Position numbers and translations under genes: made by a program. The notes beneath the pieces are model-generated. The model was given only the letters and a program-made list of their open reading frames with translations, was not told the DNA's origin and ran no database searches. Below, one piece after another: positions 17,093-26,216 of a DNA stretch of 57,509 nt. Source of the DNA: Bacteroidales bacterium (lineage in GTDB: Bacteria > Bacteroidota > Bacteroidia > Bacteroidales > P3); the NCBI GenBank assembly GCA_017940465.1, contig JAGAYN010000032.1, positions 1 through 57,509 on the forward strand, given 5' to 3'. Numbering within the stretch: position 1 is the stretch's first letter; each line of letters opens with the position of its first letter.

Positions 17093-18496
17093 ATGGACAA
17101 GATACAAGAACTGGAAACCAAGCCGATAGGACACCTGCTGTGGCAGTATGCCCTGCCGGCGGTCATCACGCAGGTGGTGGCCTCGATATATAATATTGTG
17201 GACCGCGTGTTCCTCGGACAGTACGTGGGCGCACTGGCCATCGCGGGCCTTGCCATCACGCTGCCCATCATGAACATCATCCACGCCCTGGGCTCGCTGG
17301 TGGGCGTGGGCGCCAGCAGCCGCATGAGCATCGTCCTCGGCCGCAAGGATGTGCGCTGGGCGGAGAAGATATTGGGCAACAGCCTGTTGATGACCTTCTT
17401 CTTCGGCTTCCTGTTTGTCACCGGCGGCTACCTGTTCATGGACCGCATACTGGAGATGTTCGGCGCCTCGGCGGACACCATCGCCTACGCGCGCCAGTAC
17501 ATGCAGATAGTGCTCCCCGGCATGTTCTTCACCACCTTGACCTTCAACCTCACGGGCCTCATCCGCGCCAGTGGCTACCCGACCAAGAGCATGTGGATCA
17601 TGGCCGGCGGCGCGATACTGAACATCTTCCTCGACGCGCTGTTCATCAGCGTGCTGGGCCTCGGCATCGCGGGCGCCGCCTGGGCCACCACCCTCTCCAT
17701 GGTCGCCACCGCCGTGGTGGCCGTCGCCCACTTCCTCAGCCCCAAGAGCTTCATCCGCTTCCACCGCCACATCTGGGCGCCGAAGCTCTACATCTTCCGC
17801 AACATACTGCTCATCGGGCTCAGCCCCTTCCTGATGAACTTCGCCGCCTCGTTCGTGGTGGCGCTGCTCAACCGGCAGCTCATCCGCTACGGGGGCGACC
17901 TGGCCGTGGGCACCTACGGCATCGTGAACACCTACGGCGCCTTCCTGGTGATGTTCATCCTCGGCCTCTGCCAGGGGATGCAGCCCATCGCGGGCTACAA
18001 CTACGGCGCCGGCCACAGCCACCGCTTGCGGCACGTCTACACACTGACGATGAAGGTATCGCTCGTGGTCGGCATCCTGGGCACCGTGCTGGCCCTGGCC
18101 GTGCCGCGCCTCATCCTGCGCGCCTTCACCGACAGCGAGGCGCTGCTCGACCTCGGCGTGCCCGCCATGCGCTACCTGAACGTGATGATGCCGCTGATAG
18201 CCTTCACCATCACCAACTCGCAGTTCTTCCAGTCGATCGACAAGCCGTGGATCGCCATCACCACCAGCCTCTCGCGCCAGGTGCTGTTCCTCATCCCGCT
18301 GATGTTCGTCATCCCGGCCCTGATGGTGCGCGGCGGCAGCGACGGGCTGACGGGCGTGTGGGTGACCTGCACGGTGTGCGACGTGCTGGGCGCCCTGCTG
18401 GCCGCCGCCCTGCTGTGGAGCCAGCGCAAAGTCTTCCGCCCCGACTACGTCCCACCCCTCCGCCGCCCCCGCAAGGAGGCGGGCCCCAAAGAATGA
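17093..18496 (+). CDS. MATE-family multidrug/Na+ antiporter
   Basis: A 467-residue inner-membrane protein with twelve hydrophobic segments in two related halves, as in NorM/DinF-type MATE exporters. The N-terminus has the family pattern PIGHLLWQYALPAVI and then VDRVFLGQYVGALAIAGL. The second half has GLCQGMQPIAGYNYGAG. It would expel cationic compounds in exchange for Na+ or H+; the substrate is unknown. The stop overlaps the murB start (ATGA), so the two are co-translated. A short Arg/Pro-rich cytoplasmic tail follows the last membrane segment. Confidence 0.93.
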   Translation: MDKIQELETKPIGHLLWQYALPAVITQVVASIYNIVDRVFLGQYVGALAIAGLAITLPIMNIIHALGSLVGVGASSRMSIVLGRKDVRWAEKILGNSLLMTFFFGFLFVTGGYLFMDRILEMFGASADTIAYARQYMQIVLPGMFFTTLTFNLTGLIRASGYPTKSMWIMAGGAILNIFLDALFISVLGLGIAGAAWATTLSMVATAVVAVAHFLSPKSFIRFHRHIWAPKLYIFRNILLIGLSPFLMNFAASFVVALLNRQLIRYGGDLAVGTYGIVNTYGAFLVMFILGLCQGMQPIAGYNYGAGHSHRLRHVYTLTMKVSLVVGILGTVLALAVPRLILRAFTDSEALLDLGVPAMRYLNVMMPLIAFTITNSQFFQSIDKPWIAITTSLSRQVLFLIPLMFVIPALMVRGGSDGLTGVWVTCTVCDVLGALLAAALLWSQRKVFRPDYVPPLRRPRKEAGPKE

Positions 18497-19443
18497 AGAC
18501 CTACACCGACATATCCCTCCACGACCGCAACACCTTCGGCATCCGGGCCACGGCCCGCCGGCTGGTGGAGATAGAGCCCGGCGACGAAGTGCCGCGCATC
18601 AACGGCCCGATGTCCATACTCGGCGCCGGAAGCAACGTGGTGTTCCTGGGCGACTACGGGGGCACCCTCGTCACACTTGCCGACCGCGACGCAGCGACCG
18701 CCACCGGCGACACAGTGACCGCCTGGGGCGGCATGAGGATGGACAACCTCATCCAATGGACCCTCGACCACGGGCTCTACGGGCTGGAGAACCTCTCGGC
18801 CATCCCGGGGACGGTGGGGGCCAGCGCGGTGCAGAACGTGGGAGCCTACGGCCTGGAGGCCAAAGACGTGATCGAGCGCGTGGAGGCATTCGACCTCGAG
18901 AGCCGCCGGCACATCACCTTCACCAACGCCGACTGCGGCTTCGGCTACCGCCACTCGCACTTCAAGCAGTTCCCCAACCGCTACCTCATCCTGCGCGTGT
19001 GCTACCGCCTCAGCCCCACATTCACCCCCAACCTCGGCTACAAAGCCCTCGAGGACCTCCCCCACTCCACCGCGCAGCAGCTGCGCGACGCCATCGCCGA
19101 CCTGCGATGGCAGAAGCTGCCGCGTCCCGAGGAGCACGGCTCGGCGGGCAGCTTCTTCAAGAACCCGGTGGTGGACGAGGAGACCTGCCGACGCCTCAAG
19201 GAGCAGCATCCCGACATGCCCACCTATCCCGGCGGCAAACTCTCGGCCGGATGGCTCATCGACCGCGCGGGCTGGAAGGGACGCACAGAGGGGCGCGTGG
19301 GCGTGTGGCCCAGGCAGGCCCTGGTGCTCTACAACCTCGGCGGATGCGACGGCCAGGAGGTGCTGCACCTGGCACGCGCCGTGCAGGCATCGGTGGAGCG
19401 CCGATTCGGCATCACACTTGAACCTGAAGCAATATTCATTTGA
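18493..19443 (+). CDS. murB: UDP-N-acetylenolpyruvoylglucosamine reductase
   Basis: A 316-residue FAD enzyme that reduces UDP-GlcNAc-enolpyruvate to UDP-MurNAc, the second committed step of peptidoglycan synthesis. Visible are the FAD-binding segment ILGAGSNVVFLGD, the GLENLSAIPGTVGA motif, GYRHSHFK, and GSAGSFFKNP, which holds the catalytic Ser. The C-terminus has LSAGWLIDRAGWKG. The ATG at 18493 overlaps the end of the MATE gene by four bases. The reading frame extends far upstream, but only inside the MATE gene. Pairing with a MATE exporter is unusual and may only reflect shared transcription. Confidence 0.95.
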   Translation: MKTYTDISLHDRNTFGIRATARRLVEIEPGDEVPRINGPMSILGAGSNVVFLGDYGGTLVTLADRDAATATGDTVTAWGGMRMDNLIQWTLDHGLYGLENLSAIPGTVGASAVQNVGAYGLEAKDVIERVEAFDLESRRHITFTNADCGFGYRHSHFKQFPNRYLILRVCYRLSPTFTPNLGYKALEDLPHSTAQQLRDAIADLRWQKLPRPEEHGSAGSFFKNPVVDEETCRRLKEQHPDMPTYPGGKLSAGWLIDRAGWKGRTEGRVGVWPRQALVLYNLGGCDGQEVLHLARAVQASVERRFGITLEPEAIFI

Positions 19444-19447
19444 GACT

Positions 19448-20056
19448 ATGGAAAAGAGAGAGACATTCTGGCAGTGGTTCACGGACCACAACGAGCAGTT
19501 GGTGGCCCTGGGCGACCTCGACGACAAGGCGCGTCGCGACCTGGAGAACGCCCTGCAGGAGCAGTTGGAAGCCTACTGCGAGGGGCTGGCCTACGAGATG
19601 GGCGCCCCCACCGCCAACGGGCGCACGCTGACCTTCACCGCCGAAGGCGACACCGACCTCTTCCGCCAGGTGGTGGAACTGGTGGACGCGGCGCCGGACC
19701 TGGACTGGTGGGACTTCGTGGCATTCAAGCAGCCGATGGGCACCGAACTCAAGGTGCGCTTCGACCGCTACCTGTTCGACACCCGCAAGATGCACTTCCA
19801 ACAACTTGAATGCGAGGAGGAACCCGAGATGCTGGGCCTGCGTGTGGCCGTGGAGGGCGGCGCGAGCCAGGAGGAGGACTTCCAGGTGGGCGTATATGTA
19901 ACCCTCGAAGCCCTGCTGGGCGAGTTCGACTGCGCCACGCTGCTGGGCTATGTGGAGACCGTACCCCTGCCCGACGAACCCTTCAAAGCCGGCTTCCAGC
20001 CCCTGGACGACCTGCCCAGGTTCGCCGACTGGTTCAAGCGCAAACGCGACGAGTAG
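19448..20056 (+). CDS. Acidic cytoplasmic protein of unknown function
   Basis: I do not recognise this 202-residue protein with confidence. It is acidic and Trp-rich (FWQWF near the N-terminus, DWWDFVAFKQP near residue 98). It has no signal peptide or membrane segment and ends in a basic stretch FADWFKRKRDE. The start at 19448 is four bases after the murB stop, so it is the third gene of the MATE-murB operon; an earlier non-ATG start inside murB is possible. The predicted alternation of strands and helices would suit a small alpha/beta domain. A distant relation to DUF695-like proteins is possible but untested. Confidence 0.8.
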   Translation: MEKRETFWQWFTDHNEQLVALGDLDDKARRDLENALQEQLEAYCEGLAYEMGAPTANGRTLTFTAEGDTDLFRQVVELVDAAPDLDWWDFVAFKQPMGTELKVRFDRYLFDTRKMHFQQLECEEEPEMLGLRVAVEGGASQEEDFQVGVYVTLEALLGEFDCATLLGYVETVPLPDEPFKAGFQPLDDLPRFADWFKRKRDE

Positions 20057-20156
20057 CGCCTGCCTCCACAGAGACACACCGCATTGACACTCTGTGATTT
20101 AGCACCGCCTGTTGATATTATTTCCGAAAAACGGCGCCCATGTGCTGAAATTTTTG

Positions 20157-20164
20157 TAATTTTG
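20157..20164 (+). promoter_or_regulatory. -7 element of purA
   Basis: TAATTTTG followed by CACC fits the TANNTTTG consensus. It lies 22 bp before the purA start codon. No TTTG is found at the -33 distance. Confidence 0.6.
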
Positions 20165-20186
20165 CACCGCAATTCAGACTGAAAAA

Positions 20187-21482
20187 ATGACAAAGATTGA
20201 CGTTCTGTTAGGGCTGCAATGGGGCGACGAAGGCAAGGGCAAGATTGTGGATGTCCTCACCCCGGGCTATGACGTCGTGGCCCGTTTCCAAGGCGGTCCC
20301 AATGCAGGCCACACCCTCGAGTTCAACGGCACCAAGCACGTGCTCCATATCATCCCCAGCGGCATCTTCCACCAGGAGAAAACCAACCTCATCGGCAACG
20401 GTGTACTCATCGAGCCGCGCATCTTCCAGCAGGAGATCGCCGCCCTCGAGGAGAAAGGGGTGGATGCCACGAAGAACCTTTATATCAGCAAGAAAGCCCA
20501 CCTCATCCTGCCCAGCCACCGCATGATGGACGCCGCCAACGAGCAGGCCAAGGGAGGGGGCAAGATAGGCTCCACACTGAAAGGCATCGGGCCGGCCTAC
20601 ACGGACAAGATAGCCCGCAACGGGCTGCGCGTGGGCGACACGCTGGCCAGCGACTTCCTGGAGCGCTACATCATGCTCAAGGAACAGCACATCAGCATGG
20701 CGCGCACGCTGGGTTTCGACATCGACGCCTTCCGCATCGACAGCCTTCCGCTGGACGAATACGAGAAACTCTGGCTGGCAAGCCTCGACACGCTGAAGCG
20801 GTTCCGCTTTGTCAACAGCGAATACTTCATCAACCAGTGCCTCAAGGAGGACAAGAAGGTGCTGGCGGAGGGAGCGCAGGCCATGATGCTCGACATCGAC
20901 TTCGGCACCTATCCCTTCGTCACCTCGAGCAACACCATCACCGCCGGCGTATGCACCGGCCTCGGCGTGGCGCCAGGCGCCATAGGGCGTGTGATGGGAA
21001 TCACGAAAGCCTACTGCACACGCGTCGGCGCAGGCCCCTTCCCCACCGAGCTGTTCGACGAGACGGGCCGCCGCCTGTGCGAGCAGGGGCACGAGTACGG
21101 CGCCACCACCGGCCGCCCGCGCCGCTGCGGATGGATAGACATCCCGGCGCTGCGCTACGCCTGCATGATTAACGGGGTGACCGACCTCTTCGTCACCAAG
21201 CCCGACGTGATGAACGACTTCGAGGAGGTCTGCATGTGCACCTCCTATCAAATTGGCGGCCAGAGCACCGATGAAATCCCCTTCGAGTACAACACGGTGG
21301 AGATCACCCCAGAGTACACCGCATACCCCGGCTGGCAGCAAAGCCTGCAGGGCATCTCCGACTATGCCCGCCTGCCGGAGCGGCTGCGCTCCTACCTCGG
21401 CGCCATCGAGCGGATGACCGGCGTCAATATCGCCGCCGTGAGCATCAGTCCCGACAGAAAAGATGTGCTTTTCAAACAATAA
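20187..21482 (+). CDS. purA: Adenylosuccinate synthetase
   Basis: A 431-residue enzyme that joins IMP and aspartate using GTP, the first committed step from IMP to AMP. It has the N-terminal GTP/IMP loop GLQWGDEGKGKIVD with the catalytic Asp, GGPNAGHT, the switch segment KGIGPAYTDK, and the C-terminal GTP-binding region. The length is normal. It has its own -7 element and no close neighbour upstream. The last codons and stop overlap a CAATAAA-N13-CGTTA element that points to the next gene. Confidence 0.97.
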   Translation: MTKIDVLLGLQWGDEGKGKIVDVLTPGYDVVARFQGGPNAGHTLEFNGTKHVLHIIPSGIFHQEKTNLIGNGVLIEPRIFQQEIAALEEKGVDATKNLYISKKAHLILPSHRMMDAANEQAKGGGKIGSTLKGIGPAYTDKIARNGLRVGDTLASDFLERYIMLKEQHISMARTLGFDIDAFRIDSLPLDEYEKLWLASLDTLKRFRFVNSEYFINQCLKEDKKVLAEGAQAMMLDIDFGTYPFVTSSNTITAGVCTGLGVAPGAIGRVMGITKAYCTRVGAGPFPTELFDETGRRLCEQGHEYGATTGRPRRCGWIDIPALRYACMINGVTDLFVTKPDVMNDFEEVCMCTSYQIGGQSTDEIPFEYNTVEITPEYTAYPGWQQSLQGISDYARLPERLRSYLGAIERMTGVNIAAVSISPDRKDVLFKQ

Positions 21483-21501
21483 ACCAGCCACTTCGGCGTT
21501 A
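21477..21501 (+). promoter_or_regulatory. CAATAAA-N13-CGTTA promoter-like element overlapping the purA stop
   Basis: CAATAAA (21477-21483) contains the purA stop codon. CGTTA follows at 21497-21501 after exactly 13 bases. The next start codon is 53 bp downstream. Confidence 0.6.
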
Positions 21502-21554
21502 CCGACTGCAAGAAACCGCCCTTGAGGCATACTGAAAAAGAAAACTGAAGCAAG

Positions 21555-22607
21555 ATGAAAAAGACAGCCCTTGTCCTCGCGATGCTGCTGCCCTTCGTGG
21601 CCGGCGCACAGACCAAGATCAAGGAGACGGCCGTGCCGCGGTCGGTCATCCTCTCGTTGGAGAAGACCTACGACGCCTACAAGGTGCGCACCTGGTACCA
21701 GGCCCCGGGCCAGTACATAGCCGAAGTGGTCATCGACGGCCAGGACGGCCGCGCCTACTTCACCGCCGGCGGAGACTGGCAGTACAGCGCCTTCCCCGTC
21801 AAGATGGAGGAATGCCCCACCCTCATGACCGCCTATTTCACCGACAACTACCCCGGCTACCGCTCGAAGAGCATAGACTATGTGGAGGAGATGAACGGGG
21901 ACAACTACTACCGCATGATTATCACCAAGAAGGGCATCTCCGACAAGGACTTCGAGATGGTGTTCGACACGCGCGGCAAGCTCATGAAGAGCAACGCACC
22001 CGACCCCGAGGCGGTGAAGCGCGACTTCTACACCCTCAACAACCCCGACGCCACGGACGACGAGCTGAACAAGGCCACCAAGACCAGTTCCAGCCGCCAC
22101 GCCAACCGCCCCAAGCCCCGCAAGGACGAGCCCATGGTGGAACAGTTCACCCCCTGCGACGCCGCCCTGGCCGACTTCGAGAAGAGCATCGGCCAAAAGC
22201 GCTGCAAGAGCGGCCCCGACTGGGTGAATCGCAACGACCAGTACGCCGTGGCCTACTTCACCGACAAGCAGAAGGTGGAAAAAGAGGCCGTCTACGACAT
22301 CCACACCGGCAAGCCCATCATGGTGGGCAAGGTGTTGGCCAAGGACCGCTACAACAACGGCATCATGAAGTACCTGGCCGAGAAATTCAACGGCGAGAAG
22401 TACAAGATCGAAAAGATGGTGGTCTACGAGTACAACTCCAAGTTCCGCGGCGCCGACGGCAAGAAGCCCAAGCCCTACACCTACGTGGTGGTGAGCCAGC
22501 GCATCAAGAACAGCCGCGACAACAAATTCATCCGCATGGAGTTCGACAGCAAGGGCCAGTTCACCAACCTCCTCGCCCAACCTCTCGACGAGAAGGACGT
22601 GCAGTAG
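21555..22607 (+). CDS. Secreted protein with PepSY-like (beta-lactamase-inhibitor-like) domains
   Basis: A 350-residue exported protein. The signal peptide ends near VAGAQ. The mature part shows two stretches of the pattern usual for Bacteroidota PepSY-like (DUF2874) domains: YxxxxWYQAPGQYIAEVVIDGQDG near the N-terminus, and YYRMIITKKGISDKDFEMVFD further on. A basic linker (HANRPKPRKDEP) and a second region with similar strands follow (QYAVAYFTDKQKV; TYVVVSQRIK). Such proteins are periplasmic or surface exposed; their function is mostly unknown, and inhibition of proteases or other enzymes is only a hypothesis. It has its own promoter-like element and a strong terminator. Confidence 0.85.
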   Translation: MKKTALVLAMLLPFVAGAQTKIKETAVPRSVILSLEKTYDAYKVRTWYQAPGQYIAEVVIDGQDGRAYFTAGGDWQYSAFPVKMEECPTLMTAYFTDNYPGYRSKSIDYVEEMNGDNYYRMIITKKGISDKDFEMVFDTRGKLMKSNAPDPEAVKRDFYTLNNPDATDDELNKATKTSSSRHANRPKPRKDEPMVEQFTPCDAALADFEKSIGQKRCKSGPDWVNRNDQYAVAYFTDKQKVEKEAVYDIHTGKPIMVGKVLAKDRYNNGIMKYLAEKFNGEKYKIEKMVVYEYNSKFRGADGKKPKPYTYVVVSQRIKNSRDNKFIRMEFDSKGQFTNLLAQPLDEKDVQ

Positions 22608-22634
22608 TCAATACAACACATATACCTCATATCC

Positions 22635-22667
22635 AGGGATGTCCCGACACACGGGGCATCCCTTTTT
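22635..22667 (+). terminator. Intrinsic terminator of the PepSY-like gene
   Basis: A 12-bp stem with one G-U pair (22635-22646 with 22652-22663, arm AGGGATGTCCCG) and a five-base loop is followed by TTTTT. It lies 28 bp after the stop codon. Confidence 0.9.
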
Positions 22668-22714
22668 CCATGCACCGGTCCATAGGGGTCCATATCGGTT
22701 CACAGTCGAAGTAA

Positions 22715-22758
22715 ATACCTACAAGATACCTATGGGATACCTATAGGGTCCCTGGCGG
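22715..22758. repeat. Array B: four repeats with an 11-bp period
   Basis: Units ATACCTACAAG, ATACCTATGGG and ATACCTATAGG, then a degenerate fourth unit. Weaker 11-bp units of the form GGTCCATAGGG extend upstream to about 22678. The array lies between the terminator of the PepSY-like gene and the convergent mfd stop. Confidence 0.8.
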
Positions 22759-22780
22759 GTGCGGGGGGTATGTGGGCGGG

Positions 22781-25700
22781 TCAGGCGGAGAGCTGGGCGA
22801 GGAGGGCGATGGCGTCGGCGATGGAGGCCACGCTGTCGATGCTCATCGTGAGCCGTCCCGGCACCTCCTTGAGGCGGGCCCGCCGCTGGTTGGCCTGGGC
22901 GAACTGGATCACCTTCATGAAGTTGCCGCTCTGGTAGAAGGGGCTCTGCGGGTTGGACACCAGGTGCAGCACCATGCGCCCCTGCTTGAGCACAATCTTT
23001 TCGATGCCGAACTCCTTGGCCATGCGGCGGAGGGTGATGGTCTTCACCAGTTCGATGGTGGCCGGCGGCACGGGTCCGAAGCGGTCCTGCAGGCGTTGGC
23101 GGTAGGCATCGAGTTCCTCTTCGGTGGAGAGGTCGTTCAGTTCCTTGTAGAGCAGCAGGCGTTCGCTCACCGAAGTAACGTATTCGTCCAGTATGAGTAC
23201 CTCCAGGTCGGTCTCGATGGTGCACTCGCGCACGTACTCCTTCTTCTCGGCGGCCTCGGCGGCGAAGAGGTCGGCGAAGTCGCTTTCCTTGAGTTCTTCG
23301 ATGGCTTCGTTGAGGATTTTGTGGTACATGTCGTAGCCCACCTCGGAGATGAAGCCGCTCTGTTCGGCGCCGAGTATGTTGCCGGCACCGCGTATGTCGA
23401 GGTCGCGCATGGCGATATTGAAGCCGCTTCCGATAGTGGAGAACTCCTCGATGGCCTTGAGGCGGCGCTGGGCGTCGGGGGTGAGGGTGAGGAAGGAGGG
23501 GATGAGGAGGTAGCAGAACGCCTTGCGGTCGCTGCGGCCCACGCGGCCGCGCATCTGGTGGAGGTCGGAGAGGCCGAACTGGTGGGCGTTGTTGATTATC
23601 ACGGTGTTGGCGTTGGGTATGTCGAGGCCGTTCTCAACGATGGAGGTGGCCACCAGGACATCTATGTCGCCCTCGAGGAAGCGCATGAGGGTGGCCTCGG
23701 CGTCCTTGCCGTCCATGCGGCCGTGGGCCATAGCCACGCGCGCGTCGGGCACCAGCCGCTGCACGAGGCCCGCCATCTCGGGCAGGTTCTCCACGCGGTT
23801 GGAGATGAAGAAGGTCTGGCCGCCGCGGCTCATCTCGTACATGATGGCGTCGCGGATGAGCTCCTCGCTGAAGTCGGAGAGTTCGGTCTCGATGGGCTGG
23901 CGGTTGGGCGGAGGGGTCTGGATGATGCTCAGGTCGCGCGCCCCCATGAGGGAGAACTGCAGTGTGCGGGGGATGGGGGTGGCGGTGAGGGTGAGGCAGT
24001 CCACGTTGGCTTTCAGTTGTTTGAGCCGTTCCTTCACGCTGACGCCGAACTTCTGTTCCTCGTCGATGATGAGGAGGCCCAGGTCCTTGAACTTCAATTC
24101 CTTGTTGGTGATGGCGTGGGTGCCGATGAGGATGTCGATTTTGCCGGCTTCGAGGTCCTTGTAGATCTGGTTCTTTTCTTTGGTTGTACGGAAACGGTTG
24201 AGGTAGTCGATGCGGACGGGCATGCCTTTGAGGCGGTCGGAGAAGGTGTTGTAGTGCTGGTAGGCGAGGATGGTGGAGGGGACGAGGACAGCCACCTGCT
24301 TGGAGTCGCAGCAGGCCTTGAAGGCGGCGCGGATGGCCACCTCGGTCTTTCCGAAGCCCACGTCGCCGCAGACGAGGCGGTCCATCGGCGCGGTCTCCTC
24401 CATGTCGTGCTTGACGGCGACGGTGGCCTTGAGCTGGTCCGGCGTGTCCTCGTACTGGAACGACGCCTCGAGCTGCTGCTGCAGTTCGCCGTCGGCGCTG
24501 AAGGAGAATCCGCGGCTGGCCTTGCGCTTGGCGTAGAGGGCGATGAGGTCCTTGGCGATGTCCTTCACCTGGCGCTTGGTCTTCTGCTTCATCACCTGCC
24601 AGGTGTTGCTGCCGAGGCGGTTCAGTTGCGGCGCCTCGCCCTCGCGTCCCACGTAGCGCGATATCTTGTGCAGGCCGTGGATGGAGATATAGAGTACGTC
24701 GTTGTTCTTGTATATCAAGCGTATCAGTTCCTGGCTCTTGCCGTCGGTGGTCACTTTCTCCAGGCCGCTGAAGCGTCCCACGCCGTAGTCGATGTGGGTG
24801 ACGTAGTCGCCGGGTTTCAGTTCGAAGAGTTCCTTGAGGGTCAATGCCTCGTGGGCGGCAGCGAGGCTCTTGACCTTGTACTTGTGGTAGCGGTCGAAGA
24901 GTTGGTGGTCGGTATAGAGGAGCACCTTGGCCTGGTGGTCGATGAAGCCGTGGGAGAGCTGGAAGTCGAGGAAGACCGGGGGCTGGAGGTCGGCGGGGAG
25001 GAGCGAGCGGAGGCGCTTCTCCTGCGTGGCGCCGGCGGCGGTGACCATCAGGGTGTAGCCGCGCTCGGCGTAGTGGCGCAGGCTTTCGGTCAGGAGGTCG
25101 AACTGTTTGTTGAAGGCCGGCTGGGGCTCGCTCTCTGCCTCGAGGCGCAGGGCCTGGGAGAAGTAGTGGCTGTTGCCATACTCCACCACGTTGCAGCCCA
25201 GCAGTTTGCGAAGGAACTCCTCGGTGGTGCAGCTGAGTTCCTCGGGCTGCGGGAGGGTGCCGGCGACGGGGTGTGCGGTATCGGCCAGACGCTCCTCGCG
25301 TGCGCGGCGGGTCTCTTCCAGGGTGTGCTCCACCACCTGGCACGCCAGCATCAGGCTCTGGGTCCACACTGCGTCGCTTTCAGCCAGGTAGTCGGCCAGG
25401 CAGACCATCGAGGGTCCGCTCGGGGCAGAGGCGGGTGCGGAGGTGAAGTCGGGCACGATGTCGGCCCGGTCCAATTGCTTGACCGAGAGCTGTGTGGCGG
25501 CGTCGTAGGTGCGTATGGAGTCGATGGTGTCGTCGAAGAATTCCACGCGGAACGGGAGGTCGGAGGCGAAGGACCACACGTCGAGGATGCCGCCGCGCAC
25601 AGCGTACTGTCCGGGCTCGACGACGAAGTCCTCGCGCTCGAAGCCCATCTCCTGGAGGCGCTCGGCGGTGTCCCATAGGTCGCGCTGCGTGTGGTGGGCG

Positions 25701-26131
25701 AGGCGCAGCGTGGCGGCGTTCAAGGTGCGGCTGGAGACCACCTTCTCCGCCAGCGCCTCGGCCCAACTTACCACCACCGCCGGCTCGCCGCCGCCGAGGC
25801 GTTTCACCACCTCGCTGCGCATCAGCACGTTGGCATTCTCGGTCGCCTCGTCGGCGAAGCGGTAGGCGCGGCGGTAGGAGGTGGGGAAGAGGAGCGCGCG
25901 CTCGGGGCCGAGGAGGGCCTGGAGGTCGTTCTGGAGGTAGAAGGCTTCCTCCTTCGAGGCGGCCACCACCAGGTGCGAAGCCGTGGGGCGGCGCTGGGTC
26001 ACGGCGGCGATGACCACGGCCGGGAGCGAGCCGGCCATGCCGTCCACATGCAGACGGGCACCGCGCCCGGCCAGGGCATCCACGAGGCTGTCGGCCAGCC
26101 TGTTGTCATGATACAGTTCGGTAAGGTTCAT
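22781..26131 (-). CDS. mfd: Transcription-repair coupling factor
   Basis: A 1116-residue ATP-driven translocase that removes stalled RNA polymerase and recruits UvrA to lesions. It has an N-terminal UvrB-like region, the RNA polymerase-interacting domain starting at GDYVTHIDYGVGRFSG, the helicase core with Walker A GDVGFGKTEV (about residue 588) and DEEQ box (about 690), the TATPIPRTL motif, and a TRCF C-terminal domain. The start at 26131 gives the expected N-terminus; the frame continues upstream through an 11-bp repeat array, which I take as non-coding. It is the last gene of the porX-uvrA-mnmE run and lies 85 bp after mnmE. Confidence 0.96.
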   Translation of the reverse strand: MNLTELYHDNRLADSLVDALAGRGARLHVDGMAGSLPAVVIAAVTQRRPTASHLVVAASKEEAFYLQNDLQALLGPERALLFPTSYRRAYRFADEATENANVLMRSEVVKRLGGGEPAVVVSWAEALAEKVVSSRTLNAATLRLAHHTQRDLWDTAERLQEMGFEREDFVVEPGQYAVRGGILDVWSFASDLPFRVEFFDDTIDSIRTYDAATQLSVKQLDRADIVPDFTSAPASAPSGPSMVCLADYLAESDAVWTQSLMLACQVVEHTLEETRRAREERLADTAHPVAGTLPQPEELSCTTEEFLRKLLGCNVVEYGNSHYFSQALRLEAESEPQPAFNKQFDLLTESLRHYAERGYTLMVTAAGATQEKRLRSLLPADLQPPVFLDFQLSHGFIDHQAKVLLYTDHQLFDRYHKYKVKSLAAAHEALTLKELFELKPGDYVTHIDYGVGRFSGLEKVTTDGKSQELIRLIYKNNDVLYISIHGLHKISRYVGREGEAPQLNRLGSNTWQVMKQKTKRQVKDIAKDLIALYAKRKASRGFSFSADGELQQQLEASFQYEDTPDQLKATVAVKHDMEETAPMDRLVCGDVGFGKTEVAIRAAFKACCDSKQVAVLVPSTILAYQHYNTFSDRLKGMPVRIDYLNRFRTTKEKNQIYKDLEAGKIDILIGTHAITNKELKFKDLGLLIIDEEQKFGVSVKERLKQLKANVDCLTLTATPIPRTLQFSLMGARDLSIIQTPPPNRQPIETELSDFSEELIRDAIMYEMSRGGQTFFISNRVENLPEMAGLVQRLVPDARVAMAHGRMDGKDAEATLMRFLEGDIDVLVATSIVENGLDIPNANTVIINNAHQFGLSDLHQMRGRVGRSDRKAFCYLLIPSFLTLTPDAQRRLKAIEEFSTIGSGFNIAMRDLDIRGAGNILGAEQSGFISEVGYDMYHKILNEAIEELKESDFADLFAAEAAEKKEYVRECTIETDLEVLILDEYVTSVSERLLLYKELNDLSTEEELDAYRQRLQDRFGPVPPATIELVKTITLRRMAKEFGIEKIVLKQGRMVLHLVSNPQSPFYQSGNFMKVIQFAQANQRRARLKEVPGRLTMSIDSVASIADAIALLAQLSA

Positions 26132-26172
26132 TGTTTCGGATTCGGAGGTTGAGGGTCGTTGCCAGGGGGTCG

Positions 26173-26216
26173 GTGTTGACTCGGAGTTGATACGGAGTTG
26201 TCTCGGACTTGGTATT
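26173..26216. repeat. Array C: four repeats with an 11-bp period
   Basis: Units GTGTTGACTCG, GAGTTGATACG, GAGTTGTCTCG and GACTTGGTATT fill half of the 85-bp gap between mnmE and mfd. On the opposite strand the array reads as an almost identical copy of array D at 33527-33592 over about 45 bp, with two mismatches. Confidence 0.85.
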